Source: Zoogloea sp. LCSB751
GTDB lineage: Bacteria > Pseudomonadota > Gammaproteobacteria > Burkholderiales > Rhodocyclaceae
Length of the DNA stretch: 64,000 nucleotides
NCBI RefSeq assembly: GCF_002028455.1
Contig: NZ_MWUM01000005.1
Location: 1-64,000, forward strand
Direction: 5' to 3'
The notes under the pieces were generated by a model. It saw only the letters and a list, made by a program, of their open reading frames with translations, was not told the DNA's origin and did not search any database. Below, one piece after another: positions 50,974-59,513 of the stretch (position 1 is its first letter; every line of letters starts with the position of its first letter). Both the position numbers and the translations under genes were made by a program.

Positions 50974-51163
50974 CTGCTGGAGAGAGAGGCCCACGGCCTC
51001 CGCCGAAGGCGCAAGCTCCCATAATCGCTCAGGCACACCGTACCGCAGGATTTGTTTGCCGACTGGAGAGAAGCCGGAGCATGCGCTGCATGCTGCCCGG
51101 CTCACCGAAGGGGCAGGCGCCGCACGGCGCCGGAACTCTCAGGTAAAAGGACAGGGGGAGAGG
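50974..51163 (+). ncRNA. Tandem glycine riboswitch
   Basis: Two aptamers are visible. The first (about 50974-51055) has CTGGAGAGAG, GCCGAAGGCGCAA and CTCAGGCACA. The second (about 51061-51163) is canonical: GACTGGAGAG, CACCGAAGGGGCAGGC, AACTCTCAGGTAAAAGGACA and a closing GGGGGAGAGG. A downstream hairpin (GGCCCGT at 51171-51177 with ACGGGCC at 51184-51190) lies just before the ribosome site and may be the expression platform. It precedes a TRIC-type channel gene, a recurring partner of glycine riboswitches in proteobacteria. Confidence 0.88.
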
Positions 51164-51213
51164 CGCTGCAGGCCCGTCATCGAACGGGCCCGCCCTTGAC
51201 CGGAGTCTCCCCG

Positions 51214-51888
51214 ATGCCTGAACTCGCCCTGCCCTCGCCTCCCCCATTCCTCGAACTCCTCGCCGGACTCGACCTGATGACGAGCATCTACCTCGTCGCC
51301 ATTGCCGCCGAGGCGATGTCCGGCGCCCTTGCCGCCGGGCGCCGCAACATGGACATCTTCGGCGTTGCCGTGATTGCCTTTGTCACCGCGCTGGGTGGCG
51401 GCACCCTGCGCGACCTCGTGCTCGGCCGCTTTCCGGTGGGCTGGACCCAGCACCCGGAATACGTTTATCTGGTCATCTCGGCCGGCCTGCTGACCACCCT
51501 GCTGGCGCCGATGATGCACCGCCTCAAGCACCTCTTCCTGGTTCTCGACGCCCTCGGGCTGGTGGCCTTCTCGCTGATCGGCTGCAATGTGGCCCTGACC
51601 CTGCACTACCCGCCGGTCGTGGTGGTCATGGCCGGCATGATCACCGGCATCTTCGGCGGCATCCTGCGCGACGTGCTGTGCAACCAGGTGCCCGTGGTCT
51701 TCCGGCGTGAGCTCTACGCCAGTGTCTCGCTCGCCGTCTGCCTGCTCTTCCTCGCCCTGCGTACCGCCGGCGCGCCCCCCGACCTCAATACCACGCTGTG
51801 CTTTGCCGGCGGCCTCGCCCTGCGCCTGCTGGCCATTCATCGCGGCTGGCAACTGCCGACCTTCTCGTACCGGCAACGCTGGGAGTGA
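51214..51888 (+). CDS. TRIC-type (UPF0126) membrane channel
   Basis: 224 aa starting at ATG 51214 after CGGAG. There are about seven hydrophobic segments in the UPF0126/TRIC arrangement, with the two internally repeated GGGTLRDLVLGRFP and GGILRDVLCNQVP motifs. Prokaryotic TRIC proteins are trimeric cation-permeable channels. The upstream tandem glycine riboswitch suggests expression in response to glycine and possibly a role in glycine or ion efflux. The next gene, nosD, has its own likely promoter. Confidence 0.9.
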   Translation: MPELALPSPPPFLELLAGLDLMTSIYLVAIAAEAMSGALAAGRRNMDIFGVAVIAFVTALGGGTLRDLVLGRFPVGWTQHPEYVYLVISAGLLTTLLAPMMHRLKHLFLVLDALGLVAFSLIGCNVALTLHYPPVVVVMAGMITGIFGGILRDVLCNQVPVVFRRELYASVSLAVCLLFLALRTAGAPPDLNTTLCFAGGLALRLLAIHRGWQLPTFSYRQRWE

Positions 51889-51905
51889 GTCGCGCGGCCG
51901 CCGAC

Positions 51906-51919
51906 TTTACCTACATCAA
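51906..51919 (+). promoter_or_regulatory. Candidate FNR/DNR-type box before nosD
   Basis: TTTACCTACATCAA matches TTGAT-N4-ATCAA at 8 of 10 positions, including the complete right half. It lies about 66 nt before the nosD ATG, close to the spacing of the box before nosR, which supports coordinated control by an FNR/DNR-type regulator. Confidence 0.5.
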
Positions 51920-51984
51920 GGCCGACTGCGACATTCCGCCGCAGACTGGCGGCCAGAGTGACTTCCCGCCAGCTGCTTCCATTC

Positions 51985-53271
51985 ATGCTGCTTTCTCGTT
52001 TCATCCTTCGTTCCGTCGTCCGCAGTGGCCTTGCCGCCCTGCTGGCCCTGCCGGCGCTGGCGGCCCATGGGGCCGACTGGCTGGTGAAGCCGGGCGAGTC
52101 GATCCAGGCTGCGCTCACACGCGCAGCGGCCGGCGACACGGTGCACGTGGCCCGCGGCACCTACGCGGAAAACCTGCGTATCGAAAAGCCGGTGAAGCTG
52201 ATCGGCGACGGCCGCCCGACCCTCGATGGCCAGGGCCGTGGCGACACCATCCGCGTAGTGGCCACCGATGTGAGCATCGAGGGTTTCATCATTGCCAACT
52301 CCGGTGCCGACCTGGGCGCACAGAACGCCGGCGTGTACATCCAGCCCGGCGCCGACCGGGCGCGGGTGGCCCATTGTGACTTCAGCTACACCCTGTTCGG
52401 GCTGTGGATCGAGAAGGCCCGCAACGTGCGGGTGGAATACAACCTGATCACCGGCAAACGGGACGTGGACTCGGCCCAGCGCGGCAACGGCATCCAGCTC
52501 TACAACAGCGCCGGCGCGCAGATCATCGGCAACCACATCAGCTTCGTGCGCGATGCGATCTACGTGGACATCACCAACAACGCCGTCTTCCGTGGCAACA
52601 AGATGCACCACAGCCGCTACGGCACCCACTACATGAACTCCCACTACAACCTGTGGGAGGACAACGAGAGCTACCTCAACCGCGGCGGCCTGGCCCTGAT
52701 GGAGGTGCGCAACCTGACCGTGCGCAACAACAAGGCCTGGGGCAATTCGGACCACGGCATCATGCTGCGGACGATCCAGGATTCCGTCGTGGAGAACAAC
52801 GTGGTGGCCGGCAATGCGCGCGGCTTTTTCATCTACGACGCGGAGTACAACACCCTGCGCAACAACCTGGTGGTGGATAACCAGGTGGGCGTGCACCTGT
52901 GGGCGGGCTCGGTGCGCAACACGGTGGAAGGCAACGACTTCATCTCCAACCGGGAGCAGATCAAGTACGTGGCCACCAAGGATGAACCCTGGGGTGGCAA
53001 GGTGGGCAACCACTGGAGCAACTACGTGGGCTGGGACCGCAATGGCGATGGCCACGGCGACGTGCCCTACGAGGCCAACGACATGGTGGATCGCCTGTCG
53101 TGGCGACATCCGATGGTCAAGCTGCTGCTCGCCAGCCCGGCCATCCAGACTTTGCGCCTGATCGCCCAGCAGTTTCCGCTGCTGCGCGCCCCCAGCATCG
53201 TGGACAAGAATCCGCGCATGCGCCCCGAACATTCCGACTGGAGAAACTGGCTTGGCAAGCACTATCGTTGA
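51985..53271 (+). CDS. nosD: NosD, periplasmic copper-insertion accessory protein
   Basis: From ATG 51985 the product is 428 aa with a signal peptide (SGLAALLALPALAAHGA). The body is a right-handed beta-helix with NosD-type repeats (VSIEGFIIANSGADLG, NVRVEYNLITGKRDVD, QRGNGIQLYNS). NosD is required with NosF and NosY for maturation of the copper centre of N2O reductase. A GTG at 51958 is in frame but would precede the signal peptide awkwardly. The 3' end overlaps nosF by 20 nt. Confidence 0.95.
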   Translation: MLLSRFILRSVVRSGLAALLALPALAAHGADWLVKPGESIQAALTRAAAGDTVHVARGTYAENLRIEKPVKLIGDGRPTLDGQGRGDTIRVVATDVSIEGFIIANSGADLGAQNAGVYIQPGADRARVAHCDFSYTLFGLWIEKARNVRVEYNLITGKRDVDSAQRGNGIQLYNSAGAQIIGNHISFVRDAIYVDITNNAVFRGNKMHHSRYGTHYMNSHYNLWEDNESYLNRGGLALMEVRNLTVRNNKAWGNSDHGIMLRTIQDSVVENNVVAGNARGFFIYDAEYNTLRNNLVVDNQVGVHLWAGSVRNTVEGNDFISNREQIKYVATKDEPWGGKVGNHWSNYVGWDRNGDGHGDVPYEANDMVDRLSWRHPMVKLLLASPAIQTLRLIAQQFPLLRAPSIVDKNPRMRPEHSDWRNWLGKHYR

Positions 53272-54163
53272 AGCCCGCGGCGTGACCAAGGACTTTGGGT
53301 CCATTCAGGCGGTGAAGGGGGTTGACCTTTCCATCGCCGCCGGCGAGCTGTTCGGCCTGATCGGCCACAACGGCGCCGGCAAGAGCACGCTGTTCAAGAT
53401 GATGCTCGGGCTGATCCCTGTGACCCGCGGCGAGATCCGCCTGGACGGGGAATCCGTGACCGGGCCGCGCTTTCGGGACACGCGCCGCAAGATCGGCTAC
53501 CTGCCGGAGAACGTCGTCCTCTACGACAATCTGACCGGCATCGAGACCCTGTATTTCTTCGCCGACCTGAAGGCAGTGCCGCGCGGGCAATGCGCTGCGC
53601 TGCTGGAGAAGGTCGGCCTCGGCCACGCCGCCGGCCGGCGTGTGCGGGAATACTCGAAAGGCATGCGCCAGCGCCTCGGCTTTGCCCAGGCCCTGCTCGG
53701 CACGCCGCGCCTGCTGTTCCTCGACGAGCCGACCACCGGCCTCGATCCGGGTGCGATCCGCGATTTCTACCGCATCCTGCGGGAGCTGCGCGACGAGGGG
53801 GTGACGATGGTGCTGACCTCGCACATCCTCGCCGAGATCCAGGAGCGCGTGGATCGCCTGGCGATCATGGAAGGCGGCACGATCCGCGCGACCGGCACGG
53901 TGCAATCCCTGCGCGAGGCGATGAACCTGCCGCTGACGCTGGAGATTGCCGGCGGCGCCGGCCTGCGCGAGCAGGTGGCGCGGGTGCTCGAAGGCATCGC
54001 CATCGACGGCATCGACGATTCAGGCCACAGCCTGCACATCCGCCTGCCCCGCGAAGCCAAGATGCCCGCCCTCGCCCGCCTCGCCACCCTCGGCGAAACG
54101 CTGCGCGACCTCCACGTGCGCGAGCCGTCCCTCGAGGACGTGTTCTTCGGCTACCGGACCTGA
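53252..54163 (+). CDS. nosF: NosF, ATPase of the Cu-centre maturation ABC system
   Basis: 303 aa ABC ATPase beginning at TTG 53252 (GGAGA upstream), inside the end of nosD. Walker A is GHNGAGKS (38-45), the signature YSKGMRQRL takes the LSGGQ place, and Walker B is LLFLDEPTTGLD. It works with NosY and NosD, probably supplying a sulfur species for the CuZ centre. It is followed 3 nt later by nosY. Confidence 0.94.
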   Translation: MASTIVEARGVTKDFGSIQAVKGVDLSIAAGELFGLIGHNGAGKSTLFKMMLGLIPVTRGEIRLDGESVTGPRFRDTRRKIGYLPENVVLYDNLTGIETLYFFADLKAVPRGQCAALLEKVGLGHAAGRRVREYSKGMRQRLGFAQALLGTPRLLFLDEPTTGLDPGAIRDFYRILRELRDEGVTMVLTSHILAEIQERVDRLAIMEGGTIRATGTVQSLREAMNLPLTLEIAGGAGLREQVARVLEGIAIDGIDDSGHSLHIRLPREAKMPALARLATLGETLRDLHVREPSLEDVFFGYRT

Positions 54164-54166
54164 ACC

Positions 54167-54991
54167 ATGTTCTCCATCGACTTCAGACAGATCGGCATCG
54201 TCGCCGGCAAGGAATTCTGGGACCGCATCCGCAACCGCTGGGTGCTGGCCGTGGCTGTGGTGTTCACGGTGTTCGCGCTGGTCATCGCCTATTTCGGCGC
54301 GGCCCAGCAGGGCACGGTGGGTTTCCACTCCATCGACGTGACCATCGCCTCGCTGGTCAGCCTGGTGATCTACCTGATCCCGCTGATCGCCTTGATCCTC
54401 GGCTTCGACGCCATCGTCGGCGAGCGGGAACGGGGCTCGCTGGACCTGCTGCTGACGCTGCCGATCACCCGCAAGGAGCTGATCCTCGGCAAGTACGCGG
54501 GGCTGGCCGGCGCGCTGGCCTTCTCCACCATCGCCGGTTTCGGCGCAGTGGGGGTGATCCTGTCGCCGCAGCTGGACCTCAACGCGCTGTTCCACTACGC
54601 CGGCTTCATGGCCTCGGCGATCCTGCTCGGCTTCGCCTTCCTGAGCCTGGCGGTGATGTTGTCGGTGTTCGCCGGCGACCGCACGCGGGCCTCGGGCATG
54701 GCCATCGGCACCTGGTTCTTCTTCGTGCTGGTGTTTGACCTGCTGATCCTCGGCGCGCTGGTGGTCACCGCCGGCGACTACGGCGGCGCGGTCTTTCCCT
54801 ACCTGCTGCTGCTCAACCCGGCAGACGTGTTCCGCGTGCTCAACGTGTTCAGCCTGGACGAGGTGCGCACGCTGTACGGGCTCGCCACCGTGTTCCCCGA
54901 AGCCCTCAGCCATCCGGCCACCCTGGGCGGCGTGATGCTGGCGTGGATCGCCGGCCCGCTGATGGTGGCCATCTGGAGATTCGAACGATGA
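54167..54991 (+). CDS. nosY: NosY, ABC permease subunit
   Basis: 274 aa with six hydrophobic segments typical of ABC-2 permeases. It starts 3 nt after nosF, and its stop overlaps the nosL start (ATGA). NosY is the membrane partner of NosF in N2O-reductase maturation; RNRWVLAVAVVFTVFALVIAYF and ERERGSLDLLLTLPITRKEL are characteristic. Confidence 0.93.
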   Translation: MFSIDFRQIGIVAGKEFWDRIRNRWVLAVAVVFTVFALVIAYFGAAQQGTVGFHSIDVTIASLVSLVIYLIPLIALILGFDAIVGERERGSLDLLLTLPITRKELILGKYAGLAGALAFSTIAGFGAVGVILSPQLDLNALFHYAGFMASAILLGFAFLSLAVMLSVFAGDRTRASGMAIGTWFFFVLVFDLLILGALVVTAGDYGGAVFPYLLLLNPADVFRVLNVFSLDEVRTLYGLATVFPEALSHPATLGGVMLAWIAGPLMVAIWRFER

Positions 54992-55521
54992 AACGCCCCT
55001 CCCCCTTCCGCACCCTGCCGCGCCTGGCCGCCGTGCTGCTGGCCTGCGGCCTGCTGACGGCCTGCGGCAAGACAATGGACAACAGCGTCGCCCCGACCGA
55101 GCTCGGCAAGGACACCTATTGCGCCCTCGACGGCATGCTGCTCGGCGACTATCCCGGGCCCAAGGCGCAGATCCACTACGCCGGCCAGCCGGAGCCGGAG
55201 TTCTTCTGCGACACGATGGAGATGTTCTCGATCTATCTGAAGCCGGAACAGGCCCGCAAGGTGGCAGCGATCTACGTGCAGGATCTGGACAAGACGACTT
55301 GGGAGGAACCGAAGGGCGCCTGGATCGACGCCAAGACGGCCTTCTACGTGGTGGGCTCCAAGAAGCGCGCCGCGATGGGCCCGACGCTGCCTTCCTTCGG
55401 CACCCGCGAGGGGGCGCAGAAGTTTGCCGCCGCCGAGGGCGGCAAGGTGCTCGCATTCTCCGAGGTCACCCCCGAAATGGCCCGCCTGGATGGCGGCGCG
55501 TTGCACGATCAAAGGATGTAG
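54988..55521 (+). CDS. nosL: NosL, outer-membrane-type copper chaperone lipoprotein
   Basis: 177 aa beginning at ATG 54988 that overlaps the nosY stop. A lipobox (LLTACG) with Cys about residue 27 follows the signal peptide. The NosL domain contains YCALDGMLLGD and FFCDTMEMFS, the conserved Cys/Met-containing copper-binding regions. NosL delivers Cu(I) for the NosZ centre. Two small genes and a second NosL-like gene follow. Confidence 0.92.
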   Translation: MKRPSPFRTLPRLAAVLLACGLLTACGKTMDNSVAPTELGKDTYCALDGMLLGDYPGPKAQIHYAGQPEPEFFCDTMEMFSIYLKPEQARKVAAIYVQDLDKTTWEEPKGAWIDAKTAFYVVGSKKRAAMGPTLPSFGTREGAQKFAAAEGGKVLAFSEVTPEMARLDGGALHDQRM

Positions 55522-55525
55522 GCCG

Positions 55526-55798
55526 ATGGACAATTTCTACGACAAGATTCCCGCCGAGCGGGCCCTGGAGATTCAGCGCGTGTCGCGCCTGATGTACGAA
55601 GTGCGCGCCGCCCGCGACAACATGCTGGCGCGCCTGGGGGCCGCCGATGCCGAGCAGGCGCTGGCCTGCATCGTGGACGGTGCGCTGCCGGAGCATCCGG
55701 GCTATGAACACTACCTTTCGGTACGCATCCTCAACGGGCTGCACAACCAGGTGCGCGCCGAGCTGGCCGCCCTCGTCAAGGAGGCCCAGGAACAATGA
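55526..55798 (+). CDS. Small helical protein in the nos operon
   Basis: ATG 55526 gives 90 aa, 4 nt after nosL. The protein is highly helical (DKIPAERALEIQRVSRLMYEVRAARDNMLARL; HYLSVRILNGLHNQVRAELAALVKEAQEQ) with one cysteine. It has no known domain. Its stop overlaps the next start (ATGA), so it is translated with it, and its place in the nosDFYL transcript suggests a nos-linked role. Unknown function. Confidence 0.72.
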   Translation: MDNFYDKIPAERALEIQRVSRLMYEVRAARDNMLARLGAADAEQALACIVDGALPEHPGYEHYLSVRILNGLHNQVRAELAALVKEAQEQ

Positions 55799-56160
55799 AC
55801 CTGCATCTGGAACTCGCCGCCCGCGTGGAAGAGGACTTCGGCGCCCATCTGGAATCGCCGCCGGAGATCAAGCTGGATGCGCTGATCCTGCGCCTGGACA
55901 ACGGCGTGGTGATGGAGGCGCGCATCGCCGCCCCCGACGCCTATGCCATCGCGTGGGCCTGGGGCGAGGCGGAACTGCGCATCGACACCGCGCCGGTGCA
56001 CCAGGATCTGGCCACCTGGCCGAACCATATGCATGGTGCCGACGGCACTCTGCAGCACGATCCGCTGACCGTTTGCGGCGCGGCCCCGTGGGACAATCTG
56101 CGCGCGGTGCTCGATGCGGTGCTCGCCGATCCGCTGCTCGAACGCCGGCCCGCCGCCTAA
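55795..56160 (+). CDS. DUF6516-like small protein in the nos operon
   Basis: 121 aa overlapping the preceding stop. The pattern LDALILRLDNGVVMEARIAAPDAYAIAWAWGEAELRIDTAPVHQDLATWPNHMHGADG is reminiscent of DUF6516/TumE-type proteins (conserved ...D.aP.H....PhH.H), a family with toxin members. In this operon a toxin role is doubtful, and the histidines could bind a metal. Assignment is tentative. Confidence 0.6.
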   Translation: MNLHLELAARVEEDFGAHLESPPEIKLDALILRLDNGVVMEARIAAPDAYAIAWAWGEAELRIDTAPVHQDLATWPNHMHGADGTLQHDPLTVCGAAPWDNLRAVLDAVLADPLLERRPAA

Positions 56161-56177
56161 GCCCCAGGAGCTGATAC

Positions 56178-56684
56178 ATGATTTCCCGCTTGTTCCCTGC
56201 CCGCCTCGCCGCGCCGCTGCTGGCGCTGGCCCTGTCTATACCGGCCTTCGCCGTCGATCTCGCCGCCCAGGCGATCCCGCGCGCTGCACGCTGCCCGGTG
56301 TGCGGCATGTATCCGGCGCGCACGCCCCAGTGGGCGGCGCAGATCGTCTTCAACGACCAGAGCGCCAGCCATTTCGATTCGCCGGTGGATCTGTTCCGCT
56401 TTCTCAACAACATGGTGTTGTTCGACAAGCAGCACAAGCCGGCGGACATCGGCGCGATCTACGTGGCGGATTACGAGCGCAAGACGCCGGTGGATGCGAA
56501 GAAGGCTTTCTTCGTGCTCGGCTCGAAGGCCACCGGCCCGATGAACGATCCCAACCTGCCGGCCTTCGCCAGCCGTGAAGCGGCGGACGCCTTCGCCAAG
56601 GCCCAGGGCGGCAAGGTGCTGATCTTCGGCGAGGTGACGCGGGACGTGATCAAGAGCCTCAACAGCGGCGGCCACCACCACTAA
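56178..56684 (+). CDS. Second NosL-like exported protein
   Basis: 168 aa with a cleavable signal peptide (LLALALSIPAFAVDL), not a lipobox. The NosL-like domain has RCPVCGMYPA, the CxxCGM copper-binding signature, then DSPVDLFRFLNNMVLF and KKAFFVLGSKATGPMND. It ends GGHHH, an additional metal-binding tail. It is 17 nt after the preceding gene and so in the nosDFYL unit. It probably handles periplasmic Cu alongside NosL. Confidence 0.88.
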   Translation: MISRLFPARLAAPLLALALSIPAFAVDLAAQAIPRAARCPVCGMYPARTPQWAAQIVFNDQSASHFDSPVDLFRFLNNMVLFDKQHKPADIGAIYVADYERKTPVDAKKAFFVLGSKATGPMNDPNLPAFASREAADAFAKAQGGKVLIFGEVTRDVIKSLNSGGHHH

Positions 56685-56705
56685 GCAGCGCCGCCCGCCG
56701 CTGGC

Positions 56706-57851
56706 TTACAGCAGATATTGCTCGATGCGGCTCACCGGCGCGTTGCGCAGCAGGTAGAGCTGGGGATTGACGCGCTCCGCCGACTTGCCGTTGAGGGTGA
56801 CCGGCACCGGCTCCCGGTCGAGGATGCACAGGCGGCGGCTGACGCAGTCGGCCCGCCACGGGGGCAGCGCGGTCTTGCCGCGCTCTTCCACCGCGATACG
56901 GGTGAGCTGGAACTGGTCGGTGGGTTTCTCCTTGTCCACGCGGGCCCGGATGGCGTCACGCGCCTTGTCCAGGCTGCCTTGCTGCACGCACAGGTCGTAC
57001 AGAGCAGCGAGGCAGCGCACGTTGTCGATGCGGATCGGGTTGAGGCCGTGCAGCCACGACAGTGCGGCGATGAGCTTGCGACCATACACGTCGTAGGCGT
57101 ATTGCAGGGTCTCGGTGTAGAACGCCGGGACGCGGCCCACCGCCTGCAGCGCGGCCTTCCAGGCCGGATCGAAGTCGGTCTTGCGCCCGCCGCGGGACAG
57201 GGCATCGGCCCAGGCCACCTGCTTGGCCAGGCTGGGCAGCTTGAGCATGGCCTGCCACTCCGGCCACAGGGGGCCGAAACAGGCCTTGAGGGCCGCCTCG
57301 TCGCGCACCGCGAAGCGCTTGAAGAGTTCCTGCAGCGTGCCGGTCTTGAGATTGACCTGCAGTGGCCCGAAGGACAGGCCGGCACCGTCGAAATTGCCGG
57401 TGACCTGCTGGAAGGGGTCGCCGCTGGTCTCGAAGGCAGCGGTGACGCGCAAGGCGTTGGCGATGGCGAGTTCAGGCCGCACCGCCGGCAACGCGGCGGG
57501 ATCGGGCATTTCCAGATAAACCAGCTTGCCTTCCTGCTCGACGCGCTGGAAGTGCCCTTCCTGCGCAAGGCGGGAAGCAGACTTGGCGAGTTCTTCGGGC
57601 TTGGCGCAGGTCACCCACACGAAGCGCCCCTCCAGGCCCGCGCCGTGGCCATCCACCGGCTGCACCGAGGCGATTTTAAGCGGCATGCCGATGGCGTCGC
57701 GCAGGACCTGCACGGAGCCGACCAGCTCCCGATGGATATGCACGCTGCCGTCCGGCCGGGCGTACTCGCGCAGCTGGAAGCTCGGCGTCACGCTGCCCGC
57801 CGCCGGGCCGCCCACCAGGAAATCGTTCTCGTATTTGAATCGTGTCGCCAT
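56706..57851 (-). CDS. Lysozyme-like putative peptidoglycan hydrolase
   Basis: ATG 57851 (GAGGGCGAG site) gives 381 aa without a signal peptide. The middle contains GNFDGAGLSFGPLQVNLKTGTLQELFKRF, a motif typical of GH46-like/lysozyme-superfamily wall hydrolases. The N-terminal 130 residues (VTPSFQLREYARPDGSVHIHRELVGS) look like a binding or structural domain. It converges on the nos operon. It is the last gene of a minus-strand group with an M23 peptidase. Lack of a signal peptide suggests cargo for a secretion machine or a lysis-type role. Confidence 0.7.
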   Translation of the reverse strand: MATRFKYENDFLVGGPAAGSVTPSFQLREYARPDGSVHIHRELVGSVQVLRDAIGMPLKIASVQPVDGHGAGLEGRFVWVTCAKPEELAKSASRLAQEGHFQRVEQEGKLVYLEMPDPAALPAVRPELAIANALRVTAAFETSGDPFQQVTGNFDGAGLSFGPLQVNLKTGTLQELFKRFAVRDEAALKACFGPLWPEWQAMLKLPSLAKQVAWADALSRGGRKTDFDPAWKAALQAVGRVPAFYTETLQYAYDVYGRKLIAALSWLHGLNPIRIDNVRCLAALYDLCVQQGSLDKARDAIRARVDKEKPTDQFQLTRIAVEERGKTALPPWRADCVSRRLCILDREPVPVTLNGKSAERVNPQLYLLRNAPVSRIEQYLL

Positions 57852-58031
57852 CTCGCCCTCGTCCGATTGGTGCCGGCGCGCTAGGCCGGCGTCATCCAAA
57901 GTTAGACGAGACGCATCGAAGTGCCAAGAAATATGCAGTTCGTTTGGTGGGATGGGCGAATGGATTCGCTCCTGCAGGGGAAAGCGGGTTCGATGCGTTG
58001 GGGCGACTTCTTGCGCCCTTGCCACCTGTTG

Positions 58032-58529
58032 CTACGGCGTTTCATTCGAATGCACGACCCGAAAGCGGCGCCCATCCCAGTACAGCAGGATGTCGATGCC
58101 CGCCTCACTACCGAGCAGGATGCCATCGCCTCGCCAGCGCGGGGCAAAGGTGCGCCAAGACTCGGCCTGGGGCGCATCCTGGGGCAGGATCTGCAGCGGT
58201 GGGGGGCCCTCGTTCCAGATCGGGGTGGAGAAGAAACGGCGGTTCTGGATCAGCGTGCAGGCGTCGCGGCGATCCAGCACCAGCATGAAGGGCACGCCGG
58301 CGTTACGACGCAAGCGCGCGTTCCACGGGTCCCAGGCCAGCGCGGGGATGGCGGCCCGCGACTGGCGGCGCACCCACAGGCGGTCGGCCGTGCCGTCGCC
58401 GTCAAAATCACCGTGCAATACACTTGCACCGGCAGGAGGGCCTGCCTGGCAGGGTGTGGCGGCGTGGCTTGGAACGGAGAGTGTCAACAAGGCGGCCAGG
58501 CCGCCGTACAGGAGCGTTCGATAATTCAT
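58032..58529 (-). CDS. Exported hypothetical protein with FG-GAP/VCBS-like repeat
   Basis: 165 aa starting at ATG 58529 that overlaps the M23 gene's stop (ATGA). It has a signal peptide (TLLYGGLAALLTLSVPSHA) and a Ca-binding-like motif GDFDGDGTADRLWV. The rest is beta-rich with no known domain. Tight coupling to the wall peptidase, with export while the peptidase lacks a signal, fits a periplasmic inhibitor or immunity protein. This is inference. Confidence 0.72.
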   Translation of the reverse strand: MNYRTLLYGGLAALLTLSVPSHAATPCQAGPPAGASVLHGDFDGDGTADRLWVRRQSRAAIPALAWDPWNARLRRNAGVPFMLVLDRRDACTLIQNRRFFSTPIWNEGPPPLQILPQDAPQAESWRTFAPRWRGDGILLGSEAGIDILLYWDGRRFRVVHSNETP

Positions 58530-59335
58530 GCCTTGGGCAGGTGCAGCTTCCATCTGTCGAGATAGGGGGTCGGATCGATGAGATCGGCGCGTCGCAGGAA
58601 GGGTACGCCATCTGCACGCCGGGCGGACTCATCCTCGGCCACGGTCAGGCGGCCACTGGCGGTGCCGGCATACATTTCCAGGTGCAGCATGGCGCTCGGC
58701 ACACTGATGCCGACCAGACGCCCCACCTTGGCGATGAACTGGCCTGCGATCACCCGGTCGCCCTTGCGCAGCGGCGAGCCGGGCTGGATTTCGCCATAGC
58801 GGATCAGGAAATCCCCGTGGTCGATCTCCAGCGCATCGGTTTCCGCATAGAAGGGGTAGGGATCGCGGAGCACCACGCCGGCACGGACGGCATGGATGCT
58901 CGTGCCGATGGACGCGTAAAGGTCGCAGCCGGCATGGGCCCGGGCTCCACTGCTGCGGTTCGACCCGTAGGCCCGCGGCGCCTGGGTCCAGTCTGTTCTG
59001 GGCAGGGTCGCCAACGGAAAGCACTCTTCGCCTGTTGCAGGCCTACCGCCATCGACATTGCCGGCGGCCATCAGCAAGTGCTGCCAGTCCTGGCTCTGCA
59101 CGGCGATCAGGCCGCTGGGCGCCAGACCGGACAGGATCTGGAAAGCCTTGATCGCCGCCACCGTGGCGGACTCCTTCGGCGGCCGGGCAATGCCCCCGTC
59201 GATGCCCTGGGGGTCGACCACCGGCCTGGCCAGTCGCCTGGCCGCCTCGGTCAGCAAGGTCTGAACGGTGATCACATCGGCCTTCTGGTTGTGGGCGCCG
59301 CGCTCCCACGCCCCCACTGACGCACTGATATCCAT
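58526..59335 (-). CDS. M23-type peptidoglycan DD-metallopeptidase-like protein
   Basis: ATG 59335 (GAGGAGAG site) gives 269 aa without a signal peptide. The N-terminal 130 residues include a peptidoglycan-binding-like region (DVITVQTLLTEAARRLARPVVDPQGIDGGIARPPKESATVAAIKAFQ). The LytM/M23 domain has ARAHAGCDLYAS (HxxxD) and MLHLEMYAG, where the usual HxH is HLE, so one zinc ligand may be changed. The arrangement is reminiscent of T6SS or phage cell-wall enzymes. Confidence 0.8.
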   Translation of the reverse strand: MDISASVGAWERGAHNQKADVITVQTLLTEAARRLARPVVDPQGIDGGIARPPKESATVAAIKAFQILSGLAPSGLIAVQSQDWQHLLMAAGNVDGGRPATGEECFPLATLPRTDWTQAPRAYGSNRSSGARAHAGCDLYASIGTSIHAVRAGVVLRDPYPFYAETDALEIDHGDFLIRYGEIQPGSPLRKGDRVIAGQFIAKVGRLVGISVPSAMLHLEMYAGTASGRLTVAEDESARRADGVPFLRRADLIDPTPYLDRWKLHLPKA

Positions 59336-59460
59336 GAAGCTCTCCTCGCGGGCCGCGCAGCCGGCATGCACCATGCCTTCGCCACAGCCCGAGTACTCAG
59401 CATAGTCTGCCACGCGCGGCTGTCATCCCTGCCGGCCTCCCCGCCGTCTTGGCCGGGCCC

Positions 59461-59495
59461 GAAAAAAAAGCCACGACATAGCGTGGCTCTTTTTT
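59461..59495 (-). terminator. Intrinsic terminator of hom
   Basis: GCCACG and CGTGGC arms (59470-59487) with a 6-nt loop are flanked by runs of A and T on both sides. On the minus strand the T-run is eight long and begins 44 nt after the hom stop. On the plus strand CTTTTTT also follows, so it may work both ways. Confidence 0.85.
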
Positions 59496-59513
59496 GCGAA
59501 ACGCGAAACCCGA

